From the NCBI GenBank assembly GCA_002384315.1, contig DGBL01000011.1:1-25935 (forward strand): a stretch of DNA of 25,935 nt, given 5' to 3'. Each line of letters begins with the position of its first letter. The stretch's first letter is position 1. Source of the stretch: Micrococcaceae bacterium UBA4005. GTDB taxonomy: Bacteria; Actinomycetota; Actinomycetes; Actinomycetales; Micrococcaceae. Shown piece by piece: positions 7,358 through 14,590 of this stretch. The notes beneath the pieces were generated by a model. That model was not told where the DNA came from. It did no database searches and saw nothing but the letters and a program-made list of their open reading frames with translations. A program made the position numbers and the translations under genes.

Positions 7358-8518
7358 ATGCCCACTGACCTTCCCGCACTGGCTCCGGATACGCTCGTTG
7401 TTTCTGCCGGCCGTCCAGCCCGTGAACACGACGCTCCAGTCAACGCACCTCTGGTGCTTTCCTCCACATTCCATGGAACCCGCGAACCGCAGCCAGCAGA
7501 CCGCCTCTACGGGCGGATGTCCAACCCCAGCTGGGACCCGTTCGAGCAGGCGTTGGGGGAGCTGGAAGGCTCAGCGCTGCCAGCCCTCGTCTTCGGCTCA
7601 GGGCTCGCCGCGGCGGCTGCAGCCTTGTCGCTCGTCCCGGATGGCGGCGTCGTGATCATGCCACGGCACGCCTATGCCGGCTCAGTCGCCCTGGCAGCCC
7701 AGGAGGCCTCCCGTGGCCGGTTCGCACTGCGCATGGTGGACATCGCGGACACCCAGGAAGTTCTCGGTGAGCTGGACGCCGTGCACGGCACCCACGGAAG
7801 CCGGTTCATGCTCTGGCTGGAAAGTCCGACCAACCCGATGTTGGAGGTCGCCGAATCAGACGTTCTCTGCGCCGCAGCGCAGGCCCGTGGCGGGCTGGTC
7901 GTGGCGGACAACACCTTCAACACGCCGCTGGTCTGCCGCCCACTGGAGGTGGGAGTCGACGTCGTGCTGCATTCGGTCACGAAGTATCTGGCGGGGCATT
8001 CCGATGTCGTCCTCGGGGCGCTCGTCACAGCGGATCAGGACCTGCGCAGTCAGCTCCACACCCATCGCACCCTGCACGGCGCGATCGCTGGCCCGTTCGA
8101 GGTGTGGCTCGCCCTGCGCGGCCTGCGAACCCTCGCGCTCCGGCTCGAACGCAGCCAGGCGAACGCCATGATCCTCGCCGAACGGCTGGTTCGGCACCCG
8201 GCGGTGTCGTGCGTGCGGTTCCCCGGTCTTCCGCAGGACCCCGGACACGAGCGGGCCCGGGCCCAGCTCGCCGGATTCGGGGCGATCGTCAGCATAGAGC
8301 TGGCTGGAGGTATGGCGGCCGCCGACGCGCTGGTGGACGCTGTGCGGCTGTGGCTGCCGGCGACTTCCCTAGGTGGGGTGGAATCGCTGATTGAACGACG
8401 ACGCCGCCAGTCTGGCGAACCCGCAAGCGTCCCGGAATCGCTGGTACGCCTGGCCGTGGGCATCGAGAACGTCGAGGACCTCTGGGCGGACCTTGAGCGC
8501 GCGCTCGGCGCGACGTAA
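7358..8518 (+). CDS. PLP-dependent trans-sulfuration enzyme (cystathionine gamma-synthase/lyase family)
   Basis: This 386-residue fold-type I PLP enzyme belongs to the Cys/Met metabolism family. Visible motifs are YGRMSNPSWDPFEQALGELEG (51-71; family form Y-x-R-x-x-NPT), FGSGLAA (79-85) in the phosphate-binding turn, ESPTNP (155-160), the PLP-contacting ADNTFNTP (183-190) and HSVTKYLAGHSD (205-216) with the Schiff-base Lys209. The length is normal. The sequence does not separate a gamma-synthase (methionine synthesis) from a gamma-lyase (cysteine synthesis or breakdown), so no symbol is given. It is transcribed divergently from tmk, with 93 bp between the genes, and is followed closely by the DUF2516 gene. 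Confidence 0.88.
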   Translation: MPTDLPALAPDTLVVSAGRPAREHDAPVNAPLVLSSTFHGTREPQPADRLYGRMSNPSWDPFEQALGELEGSALPALVFGSGLAAAAAALSLVPDGGVVIMPRHAYAGSVALAAQEASRGRFALRMVDIADTQEVLGELDAVHGTHGSRFMLWLESPTNPMLEVAESDVLCAAAQARGGLVVADNTFNTPLVCRPLEVGVDVVLHSVTKYLAGHSDVVLGALVTADQDLRSQLHTHRTLHGAIAGPFEVWLALRGLRTLALRLERSQANAMILAERLVRHPAVSCVRFPGLPQDPGHERARAQLAGFGAIVSIELAGGMAAADALVDAVRLWLPATSLGGVESLIERRRRQSGEPASVPESLVRLAVGIENVEDLWADLERALGAT

Positions 8519-8522
8519 CGGC

Positions 8523-8528
8523 TAAGCT
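8523..8528 (+). promoter_or_regulatory. -10 element for the leaderless DUF2516 gene
   Basis: TAAGCT is followed by 6 nt (GGGTCC) and then GTG 8535. The hexamer starts five bases after the stop codon of the preceding gene, so the short gene probably also has its own promoter. Confidence 0.6.
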
Positions 8529-8534
8529 GGGTCC

Positions 8535-8846
8535 GTGACAATCATCCTGCAGTTCCAGTCCTTCCTCTACCTCGCGCTCTCCCTTGTGGCACTGGGGATC
8601 GAGGTCTGGGCGTTTGCCGACTGCGCCCGGCGGAATCCGGCAACGTTCGAGGCGTCCTTCAAACGCACCAAGGGCTTCTGGATGGCGTTGACCGGAGGCT
8701 CCGTTGCGGGCGGACTGTTCACCGTCCTGACCGGGGCGGGGCTGGGCCTGCTGGGCATCGCAGCGGTCATCGCCGCGAGCGTTTACCTGGCGGACGTCAA
8801 ACCCGCGGTCAATGACGTCAGGCGTGGTGGCCAAGGCTCCTGGTAG
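8535..8846 (+). CDS. DUF2516 family membrane protein
   Basis: This 103-residue protein has three hydrophobic segments, about residues 5-28 (FLYLALSLVALGIEVWAFADC), 48-68 (GFWMALTGGSVAGGLFTVL) and 70-88 (GAGLGLLGIAAVIAASVYLAD), and a basic C-terminus. Length and the pattern EVWAFADCARR then KGFWM fit actinobacterial DUF2516, whose function is unknown. The GTG start is supported by the -10 hexamer 6 nt upstream. Its last 29 bases overlap the convergent methyltransferase gene. Confidence 0.82.
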   Translation: MTIILQFQSFLYLALSLVALGIEVWAFADCARRNPATFEASFKRTKGFWMALTGGSVAGGLFTVLTGAGLGLLGIAAVIAASVYLADVKPAVNDVRRGGQGSW

Positions 8847-9660
8847 CCGGGGCCACGGCCTCCCAACCGACCGTCAGTTCCCCTAACCGCCAGCGTGCAG
8901 CGGTATGCCTGACCGGCCACCCAGCCCGCTGAACCGTGCGGCACATCGTCAGCCAGCGCTGCCGGTTGCCAAATGAGGCCTGCGCCGCAGCTTCCAGCCA
9001 TGCCTGGTCCAGCGCCTGCAGAAATGTGTGCACCGGCTCGCCCGGAATGTTGCGGTGGATGAGGGCTTTGGGCAGGCGTTCGGCCACCTCGGATGGCAGG
9101 GTGAAGGAACCGAATTTCAGCGAGATGCTCAACGATTCCGGCCCGCGGGCGGAGACCGCAATCCAGCTTGCCCGCCGTCCAATCTCGTCGCACGTTCCGT
9201 CAATGAATATTCCCTCCGGCGCGAGCCGTCCCCGAACCTGGTCCCAATGCTGCAGATACTCGCTTTCCGGGTATTGGCGCAGCACGTTGAAGGCGCGCAC
9301 CAGAACCGGTTTGCGTCCGTGCAGCGGCAGCTCGAACCCACCCTGCCGGAAACTCAGCCCGGGGCGTTCAAGCGGTCGGGCCGCTTCCACCCGTTCGGCG
9401 GCGATCTCGATGCCCACCACCTCCACGTCCGGACGCACCGAACGCAGTCGGTCGAACAACTCAACCGAGGTCACCGGCGCGGCCCCGTAACCGAGGTCCA
9501 CCACCAGCGGGTCCCGTGCCTGGCGCAGCCGGTCAGCGAGAATGCCAGCGATCCAGCGGTCAGACCGGCGCAACCGGTTGGGATTAGTGGTGCCGCGTGT
9601 CTGGTTTCCCACCGGTTTGCTGGCGCGAGTATCGGTTGCCGGGCGGGGGGATGCACACAC
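8818..9660 (-). CDS. Class I SAM-dependent methyltransferase
   Basis: The 280-residue product has a Rossmann-type SAM-binding core: PLVVDLGYGAAPVTSVEL (51-68, motif I, acidic Asp55), then VEVVGIEIAAERVEAA (motif II with the ribose-binding Glu), FELPLHG and VRAFNVLRQY. The substrate is unknown. The C-terminal half (SLKFGSFTLPSEVAERLPKALIH) carries no feature I can link to a known reaction. The frame stays open far upstream, antisense to gpmA, but the conserved region and a TAGGGT hexamer 7 nt upstream favour GTG 9660. The gene is divergent from gpmA and overlaps DUF2516 by 29 bp at its 3' end. Confidence 0.82.
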   Translation of the reverse strand: MCASPRPATDTRASKPVGNQTRGTTNPNRLRRSDRWIAGILADRLRQARDPLVVDLGYGAAPVTSVELFDRLRSVRPDVEVVGIEIAAERVEAARPLERPGLSFRQGGFELPLHGRKPVLVRAFNVLRQYPESEYLQHWDQVRGRLAPEGIFIDGTCDEIGRRASWIAVSARGPESLSISLKFGSFTLPSEVAERLPKALIHRNIPGEPVHTFLQALDQAWLEAAAQASFGNRQRWLTMCRTVQRAGWPVRHTAARWRLGELTVGWEAVAPATRSLGHHA

Positions 9661-9667
9661 CGGACCA

Positions 9668-9673
9668 ACCCTA
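9668..9673 (-). promoter_or_regulatory. -10 element for the leaderless methyltransferase gene
   Basis: TAGGGT on the minus strand lies 7 nt upstream of GTG 9660. The position fits a leaderless transcript. Confidence 0.5.
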
Positions 9674-9720
9674 GCGGGTAACAGAGCAGACCCGCTGATG
9701 CCGTTGCGCAGACGATACGG

Positions 9721-9726
9721 CAGACT
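9721..9726 (+). promoter_or_regulatory. Possible -10 element for leaderless gpmA
   Basis: CAGACT is followed by 6 nt (GGATCC) and then ATG 9733. It deviates from TANNNT at the first base but has the same placement as the other sites in the window. Confidence 0.4.
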
Positions 9727-9732
9727 GGATCC

Positions 9733-10482
9733 ATGACTTCTTACACACTGATCCTGCTGCGCCATGGGCAAAGCGAGTGGAATGAAAAGAACTTGTTCAC
9801 CGGATGGGTCGATGTTGCCCTTACCGAGCTCGGACGGACGGAGGCGACCCGCGGCGGGGAGCTGATGGTTGAAGCCGGGCTGCTGCCCGACGTCGTCTAT
9901 ACCTCCCGGCAGAAACGGGCGATCATCACCGCGAACCTGGCGCTGGAAGCTGCAGACCGGAGCTGGATTGACGTCAAACGTGACTGGCGGCTCAACGAAC
10001 GCCACTACGGAGCGTTGCAGGGCAAGGATAAAGCGCAGACCCTCGCCGAATATGGTGAGGAGCAGTTCATGAAATGGCGCCGTTCCTATGACACCCCGCC
10101 TCCGGCGATCGACGTGGACAGCGAATTCGCCCAGACCCACGATCCGCGCTACGCCGAGCTTGGCGATAATGTGCCGCGCACCGAATGCCTGAAAGACGTC
10201 CTGGAACGCTTCCTGCCCTACTGGGAGTCCGATATCAGCGTGGACATCAGGGCGGGCAAGACTGTTCTGGTTGCCGCGCACGGAAATTCCCTGCGGGCCC
10301 TGGTAAAGCACCTGGATGGCGTCAGCGACGAAGCCATTGCCGGGCTGAACATCCCCACCGGCATCCCCCTCGTCTACGAACTGGATGCGAACCTCACACC
10401 AGTGAAGGCTGGTGGCACCTACCTGGACGCCGCCGCAGCAGCGGCTGCCATCGAAGCGGTCGCGAACCAGGGAAAACACTAA
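9733..10482 (+). CDS. gpmA: 2,3-bisphosphoglycerate-dependent phosphoglycerate mutase
   Basis: It interconverts 3- and 2-phosphoglycerate in glycolysis and gluconeogenesis. The 249-residue product shows the histidine-phosphatase signature [10 protein letters not shown], with phospho-acceptor His11, then the family stretches [18 protein letters not shown] (catalytic Glu) and [15 protein letters not shown] with the second histidine at 183. The length matches cofactor-dependent enzymes. It stands alone, divergent from the methyltransferase gene and convergent with phoU, and a strong hairpin follows. The Ala-rich C-terminal tail ([16 protein letters not shown]) fits the flexible tail that covers the active site in this family. 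Confidence 0.96.
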   Translation: MTSYTLILLRHGQSEWNEKNLFTGWVDVALTELGRTEATRGGELMVEAGLLPDVVYTSRQKRAIITANLALEAADRSWIDVKRDWRLNERHYGALQGKDKAQTLAEYGEEQFMKWRRSYDTPPPAIDVDSEFAQTHDPRYAELGDNVPRTECLKDVLERFLPYWESDISVDIRAGKTVLVAAHGNSLRALVKHLDGVSDEAIAGLNIPTGIPLVYELDANLTPVKAGGTYLDAAAAAAAIEAVANQGKH

Positions 10483-10515
10483 CAACCACTACGGGCTAGG
10501 CACTACCGGCCAGCC

Positions 10516-10567
10516 ACCGACGACGACGGCGGCCTCCCCTGATGGGCAGGCCGCCGTCGTCGTCGGT
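10516..10567. terminator. Large perfect hairpin between convergent gpmA and phoU
   Basis: Two 20-nt arms (10516-10535 and 10548-10567) are exact reverse complements, rich in CGA/TCG triplets, around a 12-nt loop that can itself pair CCC with GGG. No T-tract follows on either strand. Its place between two 3' ends suggests a bidirectional terminator or an mRNA-stabilising structure. Confidence 0.7.
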
Positions 10568-10586
10568 GCGGGTGGGTGAGCCGGGG

Positions 10587-11246
10587 TCAGGTCAGCGGAG
10601 CGCTCGGCTGCCATTCCCCGGTCACAAGGTAGGTGACCTTACGCGCCACGGAGACACCGTGATCCGCGAACCGCTCGAAATATCTGCTCGCGAGCGTGAC
10701 GTCGACAGTGGTCGGCGCCGACTCATTCCAGTCGGCAGCGGCCACGGACTTGAACACCCCGGCGTGAAGCTCGTTGACCCGCGCGTTGTGTGCGCTGATG
10801 TCATTGGCCAGTTCGAGGTTGCGGGTTTCCAGCAACTCGGTGACTTTGACAGCAATTTTCATGTCCAGGCTGGCCAGCTCATCGAACGTGGGCCGGATCG
10901 CGGCGGGGATCACATGGGCCGGATACCGCAGCCGCGCCAGTTGCGCCACATGCCGGGCGAGGTCGCCCATGCGCTCCAGCGACGCGCTCATCCGCAATGC
11001 TCCGACGATCATCCGCAGGTCGCTGGCGACCGGGCCCTGCAAGGCGAGGATGTCGATCGCACGTTCATCGAGATTGTTCTGGAGGAAGTCGATGCGCGCA
11101 TCGGCCGCGATGACTTCTTCGGCAAGTTCGGTATCGGCACCTTGAAAAGCGCTGTTGGCTTTTTGGATGGCCTCTGAAACCAGTTGCGAGATCTCAATCA
11201 GATCTTCGCCGATCTGGTGTAATTCGGCCTGAAAAACCTTACGCAC
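10587..11246 (-). CDS. phoU: Phosphate transport and signalling regulator PhoU
   Basis: This 219-residue all-helical protein has two PhoU repeats, each a three-helix bundle with metal-binding Asp/Glu clusters: EEVIAADARIDFLQNNLDERAIDILALQGPVASDLR and RYFERFADHGVSVARKV. PhoU links the Pst phosphate transporter to the sensor kinase and damps the Pho response when phosphate is plentiful. The ORF is open to 11315, but GTG 11246 has a strong GAGAGGA ribosome-binding site and gives the usual N-terminus VRKVFQAELHQIGEDL. It is divergent from senX3-regX3, the arrangement seen in other Actinobacteria. No pst genes are in the window. Confidence 0.95.
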   Translation of the reverse strand: MRKVFQAELHQIGEDLIEISQLVSEAIQKANSAFQGADTELAEEVIAADARIDFLQNNLDERAIDILALQGPVASDLRMIVGALRMSASLERMGDLARHVAQLARLRYPAHVIPAAIRPTFDELASLDMKIAVKVTELLETRNLELANDISAHNARVNELHAGVFKSVAAADWNESAPTTVDVTLASRYFERFADHGVSVARKVTYLVTGEWQPSAPLT

Positions 11247-11274
11247 GGGGCGTCCTCTCCATTGGTGTCCTGGC

Positions 11275-11288
11275 AACTGTGCACAGTT
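11275..11288. repeat. Perfect 14-bp palindrome in the phoU leader
   Basis: AACTGTGCACAGTT is fully self-complementary. It lies 29 nt upstream of the phoU start, where the 5' end of the phoU transcript is predicted from the nearby -10 hexamer. It may be an operator; the cognate regulator is unknown. Confidence 0.5.
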
Positions 11289-11292
11289 CCGC

Positions 11293-11298
11293 AGACTA
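11293..11298 (-). promoter_or_regulatory. Candidate -10 element of phoU
   Basis: TAGTCT on the minus strand predicts a start near 11286 and a leader of about 40 nt. The repeats at 11309-11352 would then overlap its -35 region, as expected for a Pho-activated promoter. Confidence 0.45.
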
Positions 11299-11308
11299 TT
11301 TTTGCAGC

Positions 11309-11352
11309 CCGCCATGAACTGTTACGCCACTTTAGGTGAACGTTAGTTGAAC
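11309..11352 (-). promoter_or_regulatory. PHO-box-like array of four 11-nt units
   Basis: On the minus strand the successive 11-mers are GTTCAACTAAC (11352-11342), GTTCACCTAAA (11341-11331), GTGGCGTAACA (11330-11320) and GTTCATGGCGG (11319-11309). Three of four start GTTCA in strict 11-nt register, which resembles the direct-repeat units bound by PhoP/RegX3-class OmpR-type regulators. The array lies between phoU and senX3 and points towards phoU, so it probably controls phoU and feeds back on senX3-regX3. Binding is inferred. Confidence 0.7.
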
Positions 11353-11400
11353 CACCACGCTAATGCCACCAGAAGCGCCGGGACGCAACGGATAAGCCCC

Positions 11401-11406
11401 TAAGCT
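11401..11406 (+). promoter_or_regulatory. -10 element for leaderless senX3
   Basis: TAAGCT is followed by 6 nt (AGGGAC) and then GTG 11413. No good -35 is seen, which fits a promoter that depends on an activator. Confidence 0.6.
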
Positions 11407-11412
11407 AGGGAC

Positions 11413-12573
11413 GTGGATCCCGTATTTCTTGGCCTGGTCTCCGGGCTCATCGGCCTAGTGCTCGGCGTGTTCGGCATGCTTGCCTTCCAAGTCAGCCAGG
11501 AACACCGTAGCCAACTGGACTACGAGGACGAACCAATGCTGCCCGACGGCGCGGCGGAAGTGCTCTCGATCATCGGACGGGCATACGTGATCGTCGACTC
11601 GACCGACGGGGTAGTGCGGGCCAGCCCCGCAGCCTATGCGTTCGGTCTGGTCCGTGGGCATACGCTCGTGCACGCAGAACTGTTGAACCTCACTGCACGG
11701 GTGCGCCGCGATGGAGTGATCGAGGAACAGCAGTTGGAGCTTCCACGCGGGCCGATCGGGCAGGGGATGATCGTCGTTCAAGTGCGGGTGGCGTCTCTCG
11801 GTACTGAATACACGCTGATCCTGGCCGATGACCGCACGGAGCTTACCCGCACCGAGGAAATCCGCAACGACTTCGTAGCGAACGTTTCCCATGAGCTCAA
11901 GACCCCGGTGGGTGCTATCTCGCTGCTGGCTGAGGCGATTGACGACGCCGCCCAGGATGAGGTGGCGGTCCGCCGGTTCGCCCAACGCATGCATAAAGAA
12001 TCCGGCAGGCTTTCGGCACTGGTGCAGGACATCATCGAATTGTCCCGCCTACAGGGGGCCGACATTGTGCGCAAGGGCAAGCCGGTGAATATCAACGCGG
12101 TCGTCGCTGAAGCCGTGGATCGCAACAAACTTCCAGCGGAGAGCAAGCACATCGACATCGTGGTCGGAGGTACTGTTCCTGAGCCGGTCTACGGTGACCA
12201 GGATCTGCTCATGACGGCGCTGCGGAATCTGATCGATAATGCGATCCGGTACTCGCCCGAAGGCACGCGTGTGGGTGTGGGTCTGAAGGCTCGGGACGGC
12301 CTGGTCCATATTTCTGTGACGGACCAAGGCAGCGGCATCAGCGCGGAAGAGCAGGAGCGGATCTTCGAACGGTTCTACCGCATCGACAATGCGCGCTCGC
12401 GCCAGACCGGCGGCACCGGGCTGGGGCTGAGTATCGTGAAGCATGTCGTGGCCAACCACGGCGGCGAAGTGACAGTCTGGTCCCAGCCCGGGCACGGGAG
12501 CACATTCACTGTACGGTTGCCGGAGATGGAGACCACCAGCACTGCCGTACCCATTCAAGGAGCGAAGAATTGA
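11413..12573 (+). CDS. senX3: Sensor histidine kinase SenX3 (phosphate response)
   Basis: This 386-residue membrane kinase senses phosphate status with PhoU and phosphorylates RegX3. One N-terminal membrane segment (about 5-27) is followed by a degenerate PAS-like domain (about 45-140; VIVDSTDGVVRASPAAYAFG). The HisKA dimerisation domain carries phospho-acceptor His160 in FVANVSHELKTPV. The ATPase domain shows the N box (LRNLIDNAIRYSPEG), the G1 box (VTDQGSGISAEE), the F box (ERIFERFYRID) and the G2 box (GGTGLGLSIVKH). Domain order and length match mycobacterial and corynebacterial SenX3-type kinases. The stop overlaps the regX3 start, so the pair is co-translated. Confidence 0.94.
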   Translation: MDPVFLGLVSGLIGLVLGVFGMLAFQVSQEHRSQLDYEDEPMLPDGAAEVLSIIGRAYVIVDSTDGVVRASPAAYAFGLVRGHTLVHAELLNLTARVRRDGVIEEQQLELPRGPIGQGMIVVQVRVASLGTEYTLILADDRTELTRTEEIRNDFVANVSHELKTPVGAISLLAEAIDDAAQDEVAVRRFAQRMHKESGRLSALVQDIIELSRLQGADIVRKGKPVNINAVVAEAVDRNKLPAESKHIDIVVGGTVPEPVYGDQDLLMTALRNLIDNAIRYSPEGTRVGVGLKARDGLVHISVTDQGSGISAEEQERIFERFYRIDNARSRQTGGTGLGLSIVKHVVANHGGEVTVWSQPGHGSTFTVRLPEMETTSTAVPIQGAKN

Positions 12574-13250
12574 CCACCATCTTGATTGTCGAGGATGAGG
12601 AATCATTCAGCGATCCGTTGTCCTATCTACTGGGCAAGGAAGGCTTTGAGGTTACCGTGGTGGACAACGGCACGGATGCGGTTGCCGAGTTTGAGCGTGC
12701 CGGTGCGGATCTGGTTCTGCTCGACTTGCAGCTCCCGGGATTATCCGGCACGGAAGTGTGCCGGCAGATTCGCCAGCGCTCCAGTGTGCCGGTCATCATG
12801 CTCACGGCCAAGGATTCGGAGATCGACAAAGTTGTTGGCTTGGAACTCGGAGCCGATGACTACGTCACCAAGCCGTATTCTTCCCGTGAGCTGGTGGCCC
12901 GCGTGCGGGCGGTACTCCGGCGCCAGACTGAACCGGAGGAGCTGGTCACCAGCGTCGTTCAGGCTGGACCAGTGCGGATGGACGTCGAGCGGCATGTGGT
13001 CAGCGTCCAGGGCGAGGCGGTGGCGCTGCCGCTGAAGGAATTTGAACTGCTGGAAATGCTGCTGCGAAACTCCGGTCGCGTGCTCACCCGCGGGCAGCTG
13101 ATCGACCGGGTCTGGGGTGCGGACTACGTGGGCGACACCAAGACCCTAGACGTCCACGTCAAACGGCTCCGCGGCAAGATTGAACCTGACCCGGGGAATC
13201 CTCGCTACCTGGTCACTGTGCGAGGACTGGGCTACAAATACGAGCCCTAA
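12570..13250 (+). CDS. regX3: OmpR-family response regulator RegX3
   Basis: The 226-residue regulator has a receiver domain (1-115) with acidic pocket residues E8/D9/E10, phospho-acceptor Asp52 in LLDLQLPG, T79 in MLTAKD and Lys101 in TKPYSSREL. The C-terminal winged-helix DNA-binding domain (about 130-226) contains LPLKEFELLEMLLRNSGRVLTRGQLIDRVWG, then KTLDVHVKRLRGKIEPDP and VTVRGLGYKYEP. It starts with TTG 12570, overlapping the senX3 TGA, with AAGGAG 5-10 nt upstream. The rare TTG may lower regulator output relative to the kinase. The PHO-box-like arrays at 11309 and 2341 are its plausible targets. Confidence 0.94.
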   Translation: MTTILIVEDEESFSDPLSYLLGKEGFEVTVVDNGTDAVAEFERAGADLVLLDLQLPGLSGTEVCRQIRQRSSVPVIMLTAKDSEIDKVVGLELGADDYVTKPYSSRELVARVRAVLRRQTEPEELVTSVVQAGPVRMDVERHVVSVQGEAVALPLKEFELLEMLLRNSGRVLTRGQLIDRVWGADYVGDTKTLDVHVKRLRGKIEPDPGNPRYLVTVRGLGYKYEP

Positions 13251-13272
13251 CTCGGATCCAGCGCCCGTCAGG

Positions 13273-13839
13273 CTAGTGGCCCTCTGCGGCTTCGTCGGCG
13301 GCGGGCTCGTCCGTGGTTCCCGCGGAGGCCTCGTCGGTGGACTCGGGCGCGGGCTCCGGTGTGTAGCCTCCAGGCACGAATTCGCGGTATTCGGCAAGAG
13401 TTCCGTCCATCACCGGAACGCTCAGCGTCGTTGCTTCCGAGTTCACAGTGACAGACATATCGATGCGTGATCCCGGCAGGGCACGCAACTGCTCCAGCGT
13501 TGCGTCGTCGGCGTCCTCATTTTCAAAGACGTACTTGTCCTTACCTTCGATCATGACCTCTGAGCTGCCGTTGCCGCCCTCGAGGGTGACACGCACCGCA
13601 GATTCGCTGCGGTTGAAGATGGTCCCCAGGATCGCTCCGGGTTCGCCCTTGCCTGCTGTCACTACCAGCACGTTGCGCAGGTCCAAGGGGCCGACCGATT
13701 CCACGATGCCATCCGAGGCTGCATACTCGCGGGTGGTGGCCTGTTCGTTGACAGCGCTACAGCCGGTGAGGGCCATTATGGTCAGTACGGCGCTGGCAGC
13801 AAAAACCTGCTGCGCACGGTTGATCGGTGCAATCTTCAC
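13273..13839 (-). CDS. lpqE: LpqE-like lipoprotein
   Basis: The 188-residue product starts at GTG 13839 (VKIAPINRAQQVFAAS), eight bases after AGGAG. A hydrophobic segment ends in the lipobox MALTGC with Cys27, so the mature protein is lipid-anchored on the cell surface. The middle (about 60-160) looks like a beta-rich soluble domain (VVTAGKGEPGAILGTIFNRSESAVRVTLEGG). The last about 30 residues are disordered and acidic (PEPAPESTDEASAGTTDE). The symbol rests mainly on position: M. tuberculosis lpqE is likewise divergent from carD. Function is not deducible from the sequence. The ORF extends 22 codons further upstream, but that stretch lacks lipoprotein features and would precede the ribosome-binding site. 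Confidence 0.75.
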   Translation of the reverse strand: MKIAPINRAQQVFAASAVLTIMALTGCSAVNEQATTREYAASDGIVESVGPLDLRNVLVVTAGKGEPGAILGTIFNRSESAVRVTLEGGNGSSEVMIEGKDKYVFENEDADDATLEQLRALPGSRIDMSVTVNSEATTLSVPVMDGTLAEYREFVPGGYTPEPAPESTDEASAGTTDEPAADEAAEGH

Positions 13840-13892
13840 AGCACAAACTCCTGATAACTCTTTGACGGGAACCTTCGGTAAGTCCAGAGGAC

Positions 13893-13898
13893 AGACTA
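13893..13898 (-). promoter_or_regulatory. Candidate -10 element of lpqE
   Basis: TAGTCT on the minus strand, preceded by GCGGA, would give a leader of about 45 nt containing the AGGAG used at 13839. No clear -35 is seen. Confidence 0.35.
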
Positions 13899-14073
13899 TC
13901 CGCAATCGGACTCAACAATGGATTCCATGTAGCTGAGCAAGCGCGCGCAGGCGCGGCCGCCCCGCGCGCGAAACACTTAAACTGCTCCGCGTCAAGGGGA
14001 AGATGATACCTAATTCGGCGAGATCAGGCCGTTTGACCTGCGATAACGCACCATGGGCGTGTCGTTACCGTGA

Positions 14074-14079
14074 TAAACT
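14074..14079 (+). promoter_or_regulatory. -10 element of the carD operon
   Basis: TAAACT predicts a start near 14086 and a leader of about 20 nt carrying AAGGGGA, the carD ribosome-binding site. No good -35 lies at 16-18 nt. The 266 bp between lpqE and carD otherwise hold an alternating GC run near 13940-13970 and no gene. Confidence 0.5.
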
Positions 14080-14105
14080 GGCTCCCGGGAAAGGGGAATA
14101 TCCAC

Positions 14106-14588
14106 ATGGTTTTTGAGGTCGGCGAGACAGTTGTATACCCGCATCACGGGGCAGCGAAGATCGAAGAGATTAAGATGCGAGTCATCAAGGGCGAAGAGAA
14201 GATGTACCTCAAGCTCAAAGTGGCCCAGGGTGATCTGACTATTGAGGTACCTGCGGAGAATGTCGACCTAGTCGGAGTGCGCGATGTTGTGGGCAAAGAA
14301 GGCCTGGAGCACGTGTTCGACGTACTGCGCGCCGAGTTCACCGAAGAGCCGACCAACTGGTCCCGCCGGTACAAGGCGAACCTTGAGAAGCTCGCATCGG
14401 GTGACGTTATCAAGGTAGCCGAAGTGGTCCGCGACCTTTGGCGTCGCGACCACGACCGCGGTCTGTCCGCGGGGGAGAAGCGGATGCTCGCGAAGGCGCG
14501 GCAGATCCTCATCTCGGAACTTGCCTTGGCTGAAAAGACGGACGAGGAAAAGGCCGCCAGCGTTCTCGACGAGGTTCTGGCTTCCTAA
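14106..14588 (+). CDS. carD: RNA-polymerase-binding transcription regulator CarD
   Basis: CarD binds the RNA polymerase beta subunit and stabilises the open promoter complex, notably at rRNA promoters. The 160-residue product has the N-terminal Tudor-like interaction domain (1-55, [22 protein letters not shown]) and a helical C-terminal domain with Trp85 in [17 protein letters not shown]. Trp85 is at the position of the tryptophan that wedges the -10 region in mycobacterial CarD. ATG 14106, with AAGGGGA upstream, is preferred over the in-frame GTG 14070, because the extra 12 residues fall in the promoter and leader. ispD starts two bases after the stop, so carD heads an operon with the MEP genes. 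Confidence 0.96.
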   Translation: MVFEVGETVVYPHHGAAKIEEIKMRVIKGEEKMYLKLKVAQGDLTIEVPAENVDLVGVRDVVGKEGLEHVFDVLRAEFTEEPTNWSRRYKANLEKLASGDVIKVAEVVRDLWRRDHDRGLSAGEKRMLAKARQILISELALAEKTDEEKAASVLDEVLAS

Positions 14589-14590
14589 CC

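Noticed and set aside
7265..7474. 70-codon N-terminal extension of tmk
   Set aside because: It overlaps the start of the divergent PLP enzyme, contains no conserved residues, and kinase homology begins immediately after GTG 7264.
9661..10485. Long N-terminal extension of the methyltransferase frame
   Set aside because: The region is antisense to gpmA, which has clear catalytic motifs, and the conserved methyltransferase sequence begins after 9660, where a -10 site fits a leaderless start.
14070..14105. Upstream GTG start for carD
   Set aside because: The 12 extra codons contain the predicted -10 element and ribosome-binding site, and CarD proteins normally begin MVFEVGE.
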